Shown in pieces: positions 34,721 through 42,965 of a stretch of DNA of 63,112 nt (the stretch's first letter is position 1; the number at the start of each line of letters is the position of its first letter). A model generated the notes under the pieces. That model had not been told where the DNA came from. It did not search any database and was given only the letters and a program-made list of their open reading frames with translations. The stretch is from Bacteroidaceae bacterium (GTDB lineage: Bacteria; Bacteroidota; Bacteroidia; Bacteroidales; Bacteroidaceae): positions 1 to 63,112 of the forward strand of contig JAGCFO010000017.1 in assembly GCA_017650105.1 (NCBI GenBank), written 5' to 3'. The translations under genes were made by a program, and so were the position numbers.

Positions 34721-37345
34721 TTAGCGTAGTCGGAATCTTGGCGGCGTTTCCCCCTCTCTTTCCTCCATCGAAGTTTTCGTCTCCACATCGCAAGGAATGA
34801 GTTTCACGCTGCCGTTTAGTCCCGAAGGAACAGGAGCCCAGTTGCCGTAGCGTGTGTTCTTGTAGTTAAGGTCTGCCACGTTGATATCTTTGAATTTTCT
34901 CCATTTCACTTCGTCTCTGTCCATCTGCGCAATGCGATTTGCCGGCAGGTTGGTGACTTCAACGCGGAGGGTGTTTTCCCCGCTCCGAAGGTATTGCCCC
35001 ACACGCAGCTGGAAAGGTACGCACCACGCAGTTCCTGCATACTCCTCATTGATATATACTCGCGCACTCTCACGCACATCCCCAAGGTCGAGTATCCATT
35101 CCTCGGCATCCATAGCGGGCATGTTGAAAGTGAGAGTATAGACTCCCGTTCCCATGTTGATAGCCAAGTCGGGGCATTCGTCTGCAAGCGTAGTCCATGA
35201 GCGAGGAGTGTCTATGTTGAAAACTCGCGAAACGGGAGGGAAGCTCTCCTCAAACGCAAGCTTCCATCCATTGTCGAGCGAGAGGCTAACGGCTTGTGGC
35301 TGCAGATACTGCCAGTCGGGAACATCTTTCTTCAGCGGCTCATCAAACGTCTGCAAGATAATGCTCTCGCCCGACTTCAACTGAATGAGCACTTTTGTGC
35401 TGTTCCTCATGGGTCGTCCTACTTTTCCCGTCATCGGGTCGAAGAAAAGGGCATCGGCACAGTCCACTCCCAGCGTGATGATAGCTTCCACGTCGTGGTC
35501 CTGAAGGTTACTGATGAAATAGTGGTGCCCCGTATCGTTGGAACGACGGATGGCCCTCAGCCCGCACCAAGGCAGGCGCATGCTTTCGTAGCGTGCACCA
35601 CACTGCTCCAGCGTCTTCACATAGTCGGTGCCTACGAGTATGTCATCCTTCCTCAGCTGAGCCAATGTCTTCTCAAATGCCTTGTGACGCTTGTCGTAGT
35701 TGCCGTAGCCGGGCACGTCCTCGGGCAAACTGCCCATAAAGACCACCTTTGCCCCGTTTCGTGCCAGTTTCGCCAGCTGTGCCAGCGTCTCGGCAGGCAT
35801 CAGGCGCGCTGCAGGGATGATAATGGCCTTGTACGCAGCCTTTCCGGGAGTGACGAGTTGCCCGTTCTTCACTTTCGTCTGCCGCAGGAAGGCATCGCTG
35901 ATGTAGTCCACGTCGTAGCCTGCCTCGCAGATGGTATTCACAGCCTCAATGAAGCGGGGTGCCTTCTCCCTCATCTTGTGGATATCGAACATCAGGTAGC
36001 GCCCGGGCTGCTCGTGCCAGAAGTCATAGATAGGCAAGTAGACGAGGAAGTCGTTGTCGGGCTTCCCCATCTGAAGGAAGCTCTGGCAGCGGGTGATGTA
36101 TTGGAAGAAGGCGGGAGCGTCGCGCCAAATGCTGTTAGTCGGCGACATATCCATCGAGGCGTAGAACTTCCATCCGGGCCAGGGGTCGTCCTTGGGGCTG
36201 TAGCAGGTTCCGTGGAAGAACATGTGGTTGACGCCCGTGATAAACATCAGGTCCATATCGGGCTTGCACTGCGACAGGCTGGTGCGGAAGTGCTCGGTGA
36301 GCCAGGTGAACGTCTCGCTGCTCACAAGGGGCTTTCCGCTGATATGGGCAGCGCTGGAGGCATACTTCAGCACTGTGAAGTCGGCGTCGTTCTTCTTGCG
36401 GATGCTGTCAACGCGCAGCCCCTTGATGCCGAAGGGGCTCAGCCCGAAGCCTTCGCACTCGGGGATATCGTAGGCGGCATAGGTGTCGATGAGGTTCGAG
36501 GGGCTGCCGTGAGCCTGCCCGCGCGTGACGGAGCCCATCTTGTGAGCCCACTCCGTCCATTGGCGTGCGAAGCGCTCGTTGAGCAGTTCGCCGAGTGTCT
36601 CGCGATAGTCGCACACGATGCGTCGCGCCGTCTCGGTGTCGCCCGAGAGGAACTCGTCCCAGTGCTCCTCAAGGCGATAGCCTCTTCTCTTCTGGAACTG
36701 CGCGAGGAAGTCGGGTGTCCAGTCGGCGCCGTACACCTCGTACGAGTCGTTGAAGAAATTGTGCGGAGCGGGCGTGCCTGTCTGCTTGAAAGCCTGGGCG
36801 ATGTGCGCCAGGTAGCGGCGTACGGCATCGGCGTTGTAGTGGTCCACCACCCATCCCTCGCCTCCGGGGGCAGCGCGTTTCACCTTCTGGCGTGTCTTGC
36901 CCACTTCGAAGGTGACTTTCCCATTCTCGTCACGCCCGAAGAGGGCCTTGCCGGCAGCATCCGCGTCGCTCACCCAAGGGCCTCCGAAGGGCCAGCCTGT
37001 GCCCGTGCTCATATCTATCTGGATGCCCGTAGCGGCGCCCAGCTCGTAGCAGTAGCGCAGCATCTCCATCCACTGGGGCGAAAGGAAGTCGATGTCGTTC
37101 TCCTCGTTGCCCTGCACGCCGTAGATGGGCGTTATCTCCAGCTCGCCCAAGCCGGCTTCGGCATAGGTGCGGATGTTCCACTCGAGGTTCTCCTTGTCGA
37201 CGGCGCTTCCCAGCCACCACCAGCGGGCTGCGGGGCGCGCAGCCTGCTCCACGGGGGGCCACAGGTCGTCTTGCTGGGCTGTTGTAGGAAGGGCGCCGAG
37301 AGTCGTCGCGCCAAGTATCAAGATAGGCAGTATGTTTTTCTTCAT
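34721..37345 (-). CDS. GH106-type alpha-L-rhamnosidase
   Basis: The 874-aa secreted protein begins with a signal peptide (about 1-23) followed by RPAARWWWLGSAVDKENLEWNIRTYAEAGLGELEITPIYG, a typical GH106 opening. TGTGWPFGGPWV, SYEVYGADWTPDFLAQF and a C-terminal carbohydrate-binding-like sandwich (LDLGDVRESARVYINEEYAGTAW) are also seen. It should release terminal rhamnose from pectic or rhamnogalacturonan chains. The chosen Met starts the signal peptide; the 40 upstream codons have no such character. It is first in a minus-strand run with the ABC and tricorn genes. Confidence 0.85.
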   Translation of the reverse strand: MKKNILPILILGATTLGALPTTAQQDDLWPPVEQAARPAARWWWLGSAVDKENLEWNIRTYAEAGLGELEITPIYGVQGNEENDIDFLSPQWMEMLRYCYELGAATGIQIDMSTGTGWPFGGPWVSDADAAGKALFGRDENGKVTFEVGKTRQKVKRAAPGGEGWVVDHYNADAVRRYLAHIAQAFKQTGTPAPHNFFNDSYEVYGADWTPDFLAQFQKRRGYRLEEHWDEFLSGDTETARRIVCDYRETLGELLNERFARQWTEWAHKMGSVTRGQAHGSPSNLIDTYAAYDIPECEGFGLSPFGIKGLRVDSIRKKNDADFTVLKYASSAAHISGKPLVSSETFTWLTEHFRTSLSQCKPDMDLMFITGVNHMFFHGTCYSPKDDPWPGWKFYASMDMSPTNSIWRDAPAFFQYITRCQSFLQMGKPDNDFLVYLPIYDFWHEQPGRYLMFDIHKMREKAPRFIEAVNTICEAGYDVDYISDAFLRQTKVKNGQLVTPGKAAYKAIIIPAARLMPAETLAQLAKLARNGAKVVFMGSLPEDVPGYGNYDKRHKAFEKTLAQLRKDDILVGTDYVKTLEQCGARYESMRLPWCGLRAIRRSNDTGHHYFISNLQDHDVEAIITLGVDCADALFFDPMTGKVGRPMRNSTKVLIQLKSGESIILQTFDEPLKKDVPDWQYLQPQAVSLSLDNGWKLAFEESFPPVSRVFNIDTPRSWTTLADECPDLAINMGTGVYTLTFNMPAMDAEEWILDLGDVRESARVYINEEYAGTAWCVPFQLRVGQYLRSGENTLRVEVTNLPANRIAQMDRDEVKWRKFKDINVADLNYKNTRYGNWAPVPSGLNGSVKLIPCDVETKTSMEEREGETPPRFRLR

Positions 37346-37588
37346 CTGATGTTTTTCGCTTTGGGTTTTCTGTTCTTTCACACGTCCGAAGCGGCGTCTC
37401 TGCCAGTCATGAAGAGAGCGCCACTTCCTCCGATGCAAAACTACACATTCTTCGCCAAAAAGCAAAACGTTTTTCCTCCTTTTTTATACAAACGCGCTTC
37501 CTCCTGCCGCATAGGGAAGGAGTGCGAACCGCCCCGCGCAAGCAACAGAACGACCACAAAAAACAAATTACCACAAATTATCGAGCCT
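37346..37588. other. Intergenic DNA upstream of the GH106 gene
   Basis: No gene is visible. The stretch is moderately A/T-rich and leads into tandem array 3. I could not place a clear TAnnTTTG box. Confidence 0.35.
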
Positions 37589-37607
37589 TTGGGAGAACTT
37601 CTCCCAA
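37589..37607. repeat. Perfect palindrome at the head of array 3
   Basis: TTGGGAGAA and TTCTCCCAA are perfect inverted halves around one base. The second half is the start of the first array unit, so the palindrome and array are linked. A second TTTGGGAGAAC occurs after the array, near 37687. Confidence 0.6.
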
Positions 37608-37665
37608 GAAGGAATAATACTTCTCCCAAGAAAGAATAATGGTTCTCCCAAGAAGGAATAATCCG
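37599..37665. repeat. Tandem array 3, three units of 22 bp
   Basis: Three near-identical units begin with TTCTCCCAAGAAGGAATAAT (one has A for G). They lie about 250 bp upstream of the GH106 gene and 150 bp downstream of the acyltransferase gene. Confidence 0.8.
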
Positions 37666-37797
37666 ATTACCACAAAGAAAAACTGTTTTGGGAGAACTGT
37701 TACCAACCGTCGGGAGATATCTGTCGACAGGTTTTCAAGTCTTAGCCGATAATCAAGAGTGAACCCTCAGTTCCACCGTTCCGAAAGGGCTGTCCGA

Positions 37798-37826
37798 AAG
37801 GCTGACGACGGCTGTACGTCAGCCTT
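37798..37826 (-). terminator. Terminator overlapping a stop codon
   Basis: The arms AAGGCTGACG and CGTCAGCCTT form a perfect 10-bp stem that includes the stop codon of the GtrA-acyltransferase gene, followed on the minus strand by CTTTCGG. Confidence 0.6.
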
Positions 37827-39159
37827 CGTCCTTCTCTTCTTTCTGTGCTGAAGCCTTATCCTTTGCGGCTCCGGCGAAAAGCTTGCTGCTGGGCACGAGG
37901 ACATCGGGCAAAGGCATCTCGTAGACTTCCTTTCGCAGGTAATCGCCCAGCGCCTGCGCGTCGGCAAACTTCTCCTGCTCCTCCACGCTGATGATGGGTC
38001 CTATCGCCACACGATGCTGCCCCTTGTGCTTGTTGAGAATCTCGCGCGGCAGGCGTAGCAGACGCACTTTCCAGTCGAGCAGGCCCAGCTCATAGTAGAG
38101 GCGCGAGTTTCCGTCGAAGAAACGGATGGGAATCACAGGCACCTTAGCTTTGCGGATGACGCGCAGCAGGCTCTCCTGCCACTCTCTGTCGCGTATCTCT
38201 CGCTCGCGCAGATGGAGGTCAGAGACGGCTCCTGCGGGGAAAAAGCCTACGGGGTGCTGGTCCTTGAGTCGTCCAAGCACCTCTCGCACGCCTGTGATGG
38301 ACTTTCCTGTCACGCCCTGACTGTCGGCATTCGCGGGGTTTACGGTGATGAATACCGAGCGCATAGCCTTGATGCGATTGAGGAACTCGTTCACCATCAC
38401 CTTGAAGTCAGGCCTCTGACGCCCGATAAGATTGACAAGCATGATGCCGTCAAGAGCCCCGTAGGGATGGTTGCTGACGGTGATGAACGCCCCTTCGGGA
38501 AGAGCGGAGAGCCTCTCGGCATTGCCCACAAGGTAGTCGCAACCCATCGCGTGGAGCAAAGAAGTAGTGAAGCTGACTCCGTCGTCGTCGGCTGCTTTGT
38601 CGTACAGGCGGTTCAGCTTGTTCATTCCCAGCGCGCTCATCATAAACGCCACGATGCGGCGCCCAACCTTCGTGTTGAGCTTAGGAATCAACTGCAGCAC
38701 CTCCTCGTAGCTGAGCAGCTCGCGCGTGGGGCGCCCGTCCTTACGTTTGAACACCCACTTCTCGGCAAGCAGATAGTTGACGATGCCCGAGATGCACAGC
38801 GCTGCAAGGTTACAGATGACCACATGCCAGCCAAACAACCGCTGGAAGAGCAGCAGGAACGACATCTTGATGAGGAATCCGAAGATGGAGGAGATGTTGT
38901 ACTTGATGAAATGAACCCAGAAGACACGCTTGCAGGGAGACTTCACGCGATGGCTCCAAATCCAGAAATAGGAGGTGAGATAGTTGACAAACGTGGCAAC
39001 CTCAAACGAGATGGTAGGCGAAATGATATTCTTGCCCACATAGCTTTCCTTGAATACAAGGTCTGCCAAAAGCCAGAGGACACCCGTATCGACTAACGTG
39101 CCGATATTGCGCGTCAGTACAAACTGAAGGAATTTTACGATGCCTTTCTTCTCACCCAT
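37819..39159 (-). CDS. GtrA-like membrane domain fused to an acyltransferase
   Basis: Residues about 1-145 carry four hydrophobic helices in the GtrA/DPMS pattern (FVLTRNIGTLVDTGVLWLLADLV; FVNYLTSYFWIW; NYLLAEKWVF). Residues about 195-420 form a PlsC-like lysophospholipid acyltransferase with the active motif NHPYGALDG (230-238) and FFPAGAVSD. The acidic, Lys-rich tail is low complexity. Such acyltransferases make phosphatidic acid or acyl ornithine; the fusion suggests acylation of a lipid handled by the membrane domain. It is 29 bp downstream of a CDP-alcohol phosphatidyltransferase, which supports a phospholipid role. Total 446 aa. Confidence 0.8.
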   Translation of the reverse strand: MGEKKGIVKFLQFVLTRNIGTLVDTGVLWLLADLVFKESYVGKNIISPTISFEVATFVNYLTSYFWIWSHRVKSPCKRVFWVHFIKYNISSIFGFLIKMSFLLLFQRLFGWHVVICNLAALCISGIVNYLLAEKWVFKRKDGRPTRELLSYEEVLQLIPKLNTKVGRRIVAFMMSALGMNKLNRLYDKAADDDGVSFTTSLLHAMGCDYLVGNAERLSALPEGAFITVSNHPYGALDGIMLVNLIGRQRPDFKVMVNEFLNRIKAMRSVFITVNPANADSQGVTGKSITGVREVLGRLKDQHPVGFFPAGAVSDLHLREREIRDREWQESLLRVIRKAKVPVIPIRFFDGNSRLYYELGLLDWKVRLLRLPREILNKHKGQHRVAIGPIISVEEQEKFADAQALGDYLRKEVYEMPLPDVLVPSSKLFAGAAKDKASAQKEEKDEG

Positions 39160-39188
39160 CCGCTCTCACAAAGAATCAGACAGCCAAG

Positions 39189-39908
39189 TTAATGCGTCTC
39201 GTCGGTTTCGGGAACTTCTGGAAGGGGGTCCTGCTCGCCTATGCGCTTAGCATCGCGGAAGAACGAGAGAACATAGCAGAACCACAGGATGACGGATGCT
39301 GCCAAAGCAAAGAAGTCAAACCAGCCGAAGATATACGTTTCGTGCAGGATGGTGAACTCCCACGTGTGGGTGGAAATCTCGGGCACGTACATGAAAACGA
39401 TGCAGACAAGGCATGCTAGAAGGCGGAACTCGGTAGGCCCGAGCCCCAGGTATGTCAGGCGGAACTCGTCCTTTACGATAGTGAGGATATTGGTGTAAAC
39501 GGTGAGTGCCAGATAACCCGAGAGGGCAAAGAGGGCCGTTGGCAGGTTGATAAAGGGCGACAGGCCTGCTCCGACGAAGAAGAACAACTCGTTGATGACA
39601 TCCACGCTATGGTCGAGGAAGAAGCCGTACACAGGGCGCTGCGTGTGACGCACACGTGCCACAGAGCCGTCGAGGCTGTCACCATACCAGTTGACAATCA
39701 GTCCTACCACAGCAAGCCAAAGCCAGTAGGGGCTGTAGTTGGAGAGAATGAAACCCAAGGCTGTGAGCACAGCGCCGATGACACCCACGCAAGTGAGCAT
39801 ATCGGAAGATATCTCGCGAGGCATCCGCTTGGCAATAGAAATCAAGAGTTTCTTCTCTGCAGCATTCAAGAGGGATGTTTGAATGCGTTTTGCTTTTTCA
39901 CTTCCCAT
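39189..39908 (-). CDS. CDP-alcohol phosphatidyltransferase family protein
   Basis: The 239-aa membrane protein has the family signature DSLDGSVARVRHTQRPVYG followed by FFLDHSVD, with the metal-binding aspartates in place, and about six hydrophobic segments. Its acceptor alcohol is not readable; glycerol phosphate or inositol phosphate are possible. The start MGSEKAKR is placed behind TATCTTTG at 39949-39956; the longer frame has 21 extra codons. It leads the acyltransferase gene. Confidence 0.85.
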   Translation of the reverse strand: MGSEKAKRIQTSLLNAAEKKLLISIAKRMPREISSDMLTCVGVIGAVLTALGFILSNYSPYWLWLAVVGLIVNWYGDSLDGSVARVRHTQRPVYGFFLDHSVDVINELFFFVGAGLSPFINLPTALFALSGYLALTVYTNILTIVKDEFRLTYLGLGPTEFRLLACLVCIVFMYVPEISTHTWEFTILHETYIFGWFDFFALAASVILWFCYVLSFFRDAKRIGEQDPLPEVPETDETH

Positions 39909-39948
39909 ATTTTGTATATTTTTTATCTTATTCTTTTGTAAAGTTCGG

Positions 39949-39956
39949 CAAAGATA
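39949..39956 (-). promoter_or_regulatory. -7 box of the phosphatidyltransferase gene
   Basis: TATCTTTG on the minus strand, 41 bp before the chosen start, fits TAnnTTTG. Confidence 0.5.
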
Positions 39957-39995
39957 ATGGTCTTTGCTCAAATAAAAAATTATTTTCCGCCAAAA

Positions 39996-41267
39996 TCAGT
40001 TTCCAGCGGGCTTTTCAAGCCCATATATTGGCGTATCTACCCATGTTTGTTCAAAAACATCCGGGTCATCGGGGTGCGCGGGGTCGAAGGGAGCATAGTC
40101 TTCCCTGATGTGTTTGCCGAGGGGAAGCTGCAGTTGCTGAATGCCGGCAAGCACCATCTTTGCCACTTCGTAGGCTCCGTAGTCGTTAAAATGGGTGTTA
40201 TCCTCCAGCGCTTTCTGCTGCCCCGGGAAGGTGCCCGCGGCATAGTGCACAAGGCTCCGTTTGCTCTTCTCCACACCTAATGCCTCGAAGAAGGTGCGTG
40301 TCATATCGTGCAACTCGATGACAGGAACCTCCTCGCGCTGGGCAACCCAACGCATTGCATCGGGATAGTCTCCGTGCGTCTCAAGGATGTGCCCTTTCTC
40401 ATCGAAACTGCGACGCTGCGTGGGTGTGACAAAGACGATAGAGGCTCCCCGTTGGCGCACCTCATCGATAATCTGCTTCAGCCCTGTGGCAAAATGATAA
40501 TACGCTCCCTTTCCGGGGCCTTTCTGCTTCTGATCGTTATGACCATATTCCACAAATACGACATCGCCCTCTTTCAGCAGATGAAGGAGCTTCTTGTAAC
40601 GGGCCGAACGGATGAGGGTAGCCACTGACCAGCCCGAAGCAGCATAGTTGGCAATCGCTACTCCGTCGTCCATCCAACGGGTAACCATCTGCCCCCACGA
40701 TGCCCAAGGCTCAAAGTCCTGATCGACAACCGTGCTGTTTCCGCAAAGCCAGGCCACAGGCACTTCATCGGCACGCTCGATGGTGAGATAGGCTACGGCA
40801 GGCGCCGAACCGCTAAACTCCAGCGTCAACTTGTCGTCCCAATCGACACCCAGGGTCCCTGCACGTATCTCCACAGGCGTGTCATCCTCATCCGACACCA
40901 CACCGCTGTTGACACGAAGAGTGTAGGAACGTGTCTCGTATTTTCCCTTCTTCAGCGCTACGTTTTCGTCAAGCAAACGGCGCGCTTCAGCACGCAACGT
41001 AGTTGAACTGGCCTTCCGTGAAGAACCAAACGTGACGGTAAGCCGATAGACTCCGTCGGGAAGAGAGACGGAGAAGAACCCCTTTCCGTATTCCGTCAGG
41101 TCATAGCCGAAGCCGCTATCCTTATTGTATAACAGTTGGGGTGAGACTTTCACGAACCCTTCTTTTGCTTTCCGATTCCCGGTAAAATCAAATCGGAACG
41201 AGCTCTGCGCTGAGAGCATGACAGGAAGGGTTAGGAGAAGGGCAAAAAGGAAAAGATTACGTTTCAT
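39996..41267 (-). CDS. CE12-type rhamnogalacturonan acetylesterase
   Basis: The 423-aa secreted protein has a signal peptide (about 1-20), an N-terminal beta-rich domain (about 22-165, including SLPDGVYRLTVTFG, a carbohydrate-binding-like fold) and an SGNH hydrolase domain. In the latter the nucleophile is Ser178 (GNSTV), followed by GHND (242-245) and DNTH (Asp356, His359). These fit CE12 enzymes that remove acetyl groups from rhamnogalacturonan. It is last of a three-gene minus-strand run after GH32 and GH2, 18 bp from the GH32 gene. Confidence 0.85.
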   Translation of the reverse strand: MKRNLFLFALLLTLPVMLSAQSSFRFDFTGNRKAKEGFVKVSPQLLYNKDSGFGYDLTEYGKGFFSVSLPDGVYRLTVTFGSSRKASSTTLRAEARRLLDENVALKKGKYETRSYTLRVNSGVVSDEDDTPVEIRAGTLGVDWDDKLTLEFSGSAPAVAYLTIERADEVPVAWLCGNSTVVDQDFEPWASWGQMVTRWMDDGVAIANYAASGWSVATLIRSARYKKLLHLLKEGDVVFVEYGHNDQKQKGPGKGAYYHFATGLKQIIDEVRQRGASIVFVTPTQRRSFDEKGHILETHGDYPDAMRWVAQREEVPVIELHDMTRTFFEALGVEKSKRSLVHYAAGTFPGQQKALEDNTHFNDYGAYEVAKMVLAGIQQLQLPLGKHIREDYAPFDPAHPDDPDVFEQTWVDTPIYGLEKPAGN

Positions 41268-41285
41268 CTGAAGTAAGAAAAAGGG

Positions 41286-42965
41286 TTACTCATGATAAGA
41301 ATGCATCGTGTACACTTTGAGCGACGATATCGTCACTGGGTGATTTCCCCAGAAACGGAATCCCTCGGATGACGATTCGCGAGGCCTGCGCTCAAGGCAA
41401 TAGCTGAGTCCTCCATCGTCGATGAACACCTCCACTGTTGTCTTATCCAAGTACACTTCTGCCGACACCTGCCGAGAGGAATAGTCGCAAAGCGAATAGA
41501 AATGTCCGTTGACGATATTGGAATTCAAGTCACAGTCCAACAGGCACTGCCCACAGAGATCCATTCCGAGCGATGTGCATTGACTGTATTGGAAAGTAAT
41601 GGAAACCCGCAAGGCATCGCTCCTGCTGTAGGAATCCAACAGGCGGGAAGCCTCTTCCAACGAGATGTCGCGGGCTTCTATCACCTTTGCTGTCTCTAAT
41701 GAAGACAGCTCTTTCACAGGACGGGCAAACAGGCGCACACCGTTTCTCACTTTCCTCAGAGAGAGCTCCATTGGGATGCTCATCTGCCCCTTGAAAGGCA
41801 TCTCGGGTTGCTCCACCCTGTCCCAACCGATTAAGATTCGTCGTCCGTCAGCAGCGGGAATACCGTTGTATGTCTGCGATGCATAGATGGCTCCGAAACA
41901 GAAACTCTGTTTCTCGCTGACAGGAACGAACGTATAGCCGTCGAAATGCCCCAGCATATAATTGCCCGAAGCACCCATCATGACCCACAGCTTCTCGGAA
42001 GGCTGGTTTTCCACGCTCAGCTCAAACAGCTCAGGGCACTCCCAGAATCCCGGCACATGGCTCTGATATTCCCATTCACGAAGGTTTGGGGAAGTATAGA
42101 TGGAGTTGCCGTCTTTTTCGCAGAGTACCATCACCCAGTGACGCGAAGGAGCATACCAGAAAACCTTTGGGTCACGTGTGTCCCGTGTTCCCCATTTTTC
42201 CTTTGAGTCAACCACGGGATTTCCGTCGTACTTAGTCCACGAGCGACCCTTGTCGAGGCTCCATGCCATGCACTGGACTTCTCTGTCTGGTCCGTCGGCA
42301 GTGTAGAAAGCAACCAAGGCAGGATGGCCAGGCTTTCCATAGCCTGAAGTGTTGTCTTCGTCCACGACAGCGCTTCCCGAGTACATGGTACCTAACTCAT
42401 CGGGGAAAAGAGCCTCTCCCACTTCACTCCAGTGGATAAGGTCGGTGCTCACGGCATGTCCCCAATGCATATTTCCCCACTCACGTTCGTAAGGGTTGTG
42501 TTGGAAAAAAAGATGATACTCTCCATCGTAGTACACCAACCCGTTCGGGTCGTTCATCCACCCGCAACGAGGAGTGAAGTGAAGCAACGGGCGGTTCTTC
42601 TCCTTATATAAATTGTCGTCGCCCACCGAATCACACTGTGTGATAAGGGCAAGGGCTGCCTCCGAACGGGCAAAGGAGAGGGTTACTTTCTTACCGCGGA
42701 AACTGCGCACATCGGCCCAAACCCAATATTCAGGATTTTCAGACAGCCTGATATCAAACGACCGGCTGGATGCTTTGGGTGCAGAGATAGTCATCCGCCC
42801 ACGATTCTCTTTCTGCGAAACAGGCATGCGGAGATAGTCCTTCTGCACCTTGATGACACGTTCATAGGCCATGCTTGCCGAATGTCCTGCTAAAAGGCAT
42901 GTCAGCAACAATGCATAGATTCGGGCTCTCCTGCTTTGCTTCACAGCAATTATCCTCCTTTTCAT
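41286..42965 (-). CDS. GH32 fructan hydrolase (levanase/inulinase/invertase type)
   Basis: The 559-aa exported enzyme has the five-bladed GH32 core. The nucleophile is Asp139 in WMNDPNG, the transition-state Asp265 is in RDPKVFW, and the acid Glu309 is in WECPELFEL. A C-terminal beta-sandwich follows. About 120 extra residues precede the core, including a likely signal sequence (about 15-33) and a beta-rich segment. It should cleave fructose from inulin, levan or sucrose. Its ATG overlaps the GH2 stop by one base, so translation is coupled. Confidence 0.92.
   Translation of the reverse strand: MKRRIIAVKQSRRARIYALLLTCLLAGHSASMAYERVIKVQKDYLRMPVSQKENRGRMTISAPKASSRSFDIRLSENPEYWVWADVRSFRGKKVTLSFARSEAALALITQCDSVGDDNLYKEKNRPLLHFTPRCGWMNDPNGLVYYDGEYHLFFQHNPYEREWGNMHWGHAVSTDLIHWSEVGEALFPDELGTMYSGSAVVDEDNTSGYGKPGHPALVAFYTADGPDREVQCMAWSLDKGRSWTKYDGNPVVDSKEKWGTRDTRDPKVFWYAPSRHWVMVLCEKDGNSIYTSPNLREWEYQSHVPGFWECPELFELSVENQPSEKLWVMMGASGNYMLGHFDGYTFVPVSEKQSFCFGAIYASQTYNGIPAADGRRILIGWDRVEQPEMPFKGQMSIPMELSLRKVRNGVRLFARPVKELSSLETAKVIEARDISLEEASRLLDSYSRSDALRVSITFQYSQCTSLGMDLCGQCLLDCDLNSNIVNGHFYSLCDYSSRQVSAEVYLDKTTVEVFIDDGGLSYCLERRPRESSSEGFRFWGNHPVTISSLKVYTMHSYHE

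Noticed and set aside
35294..37639. 781-codon plus-strand ORF opposite the GH106 gene
   Set aside because: It is antisense to a recognisable glycosidase in GC-rich sequence, where long shadows are expected.
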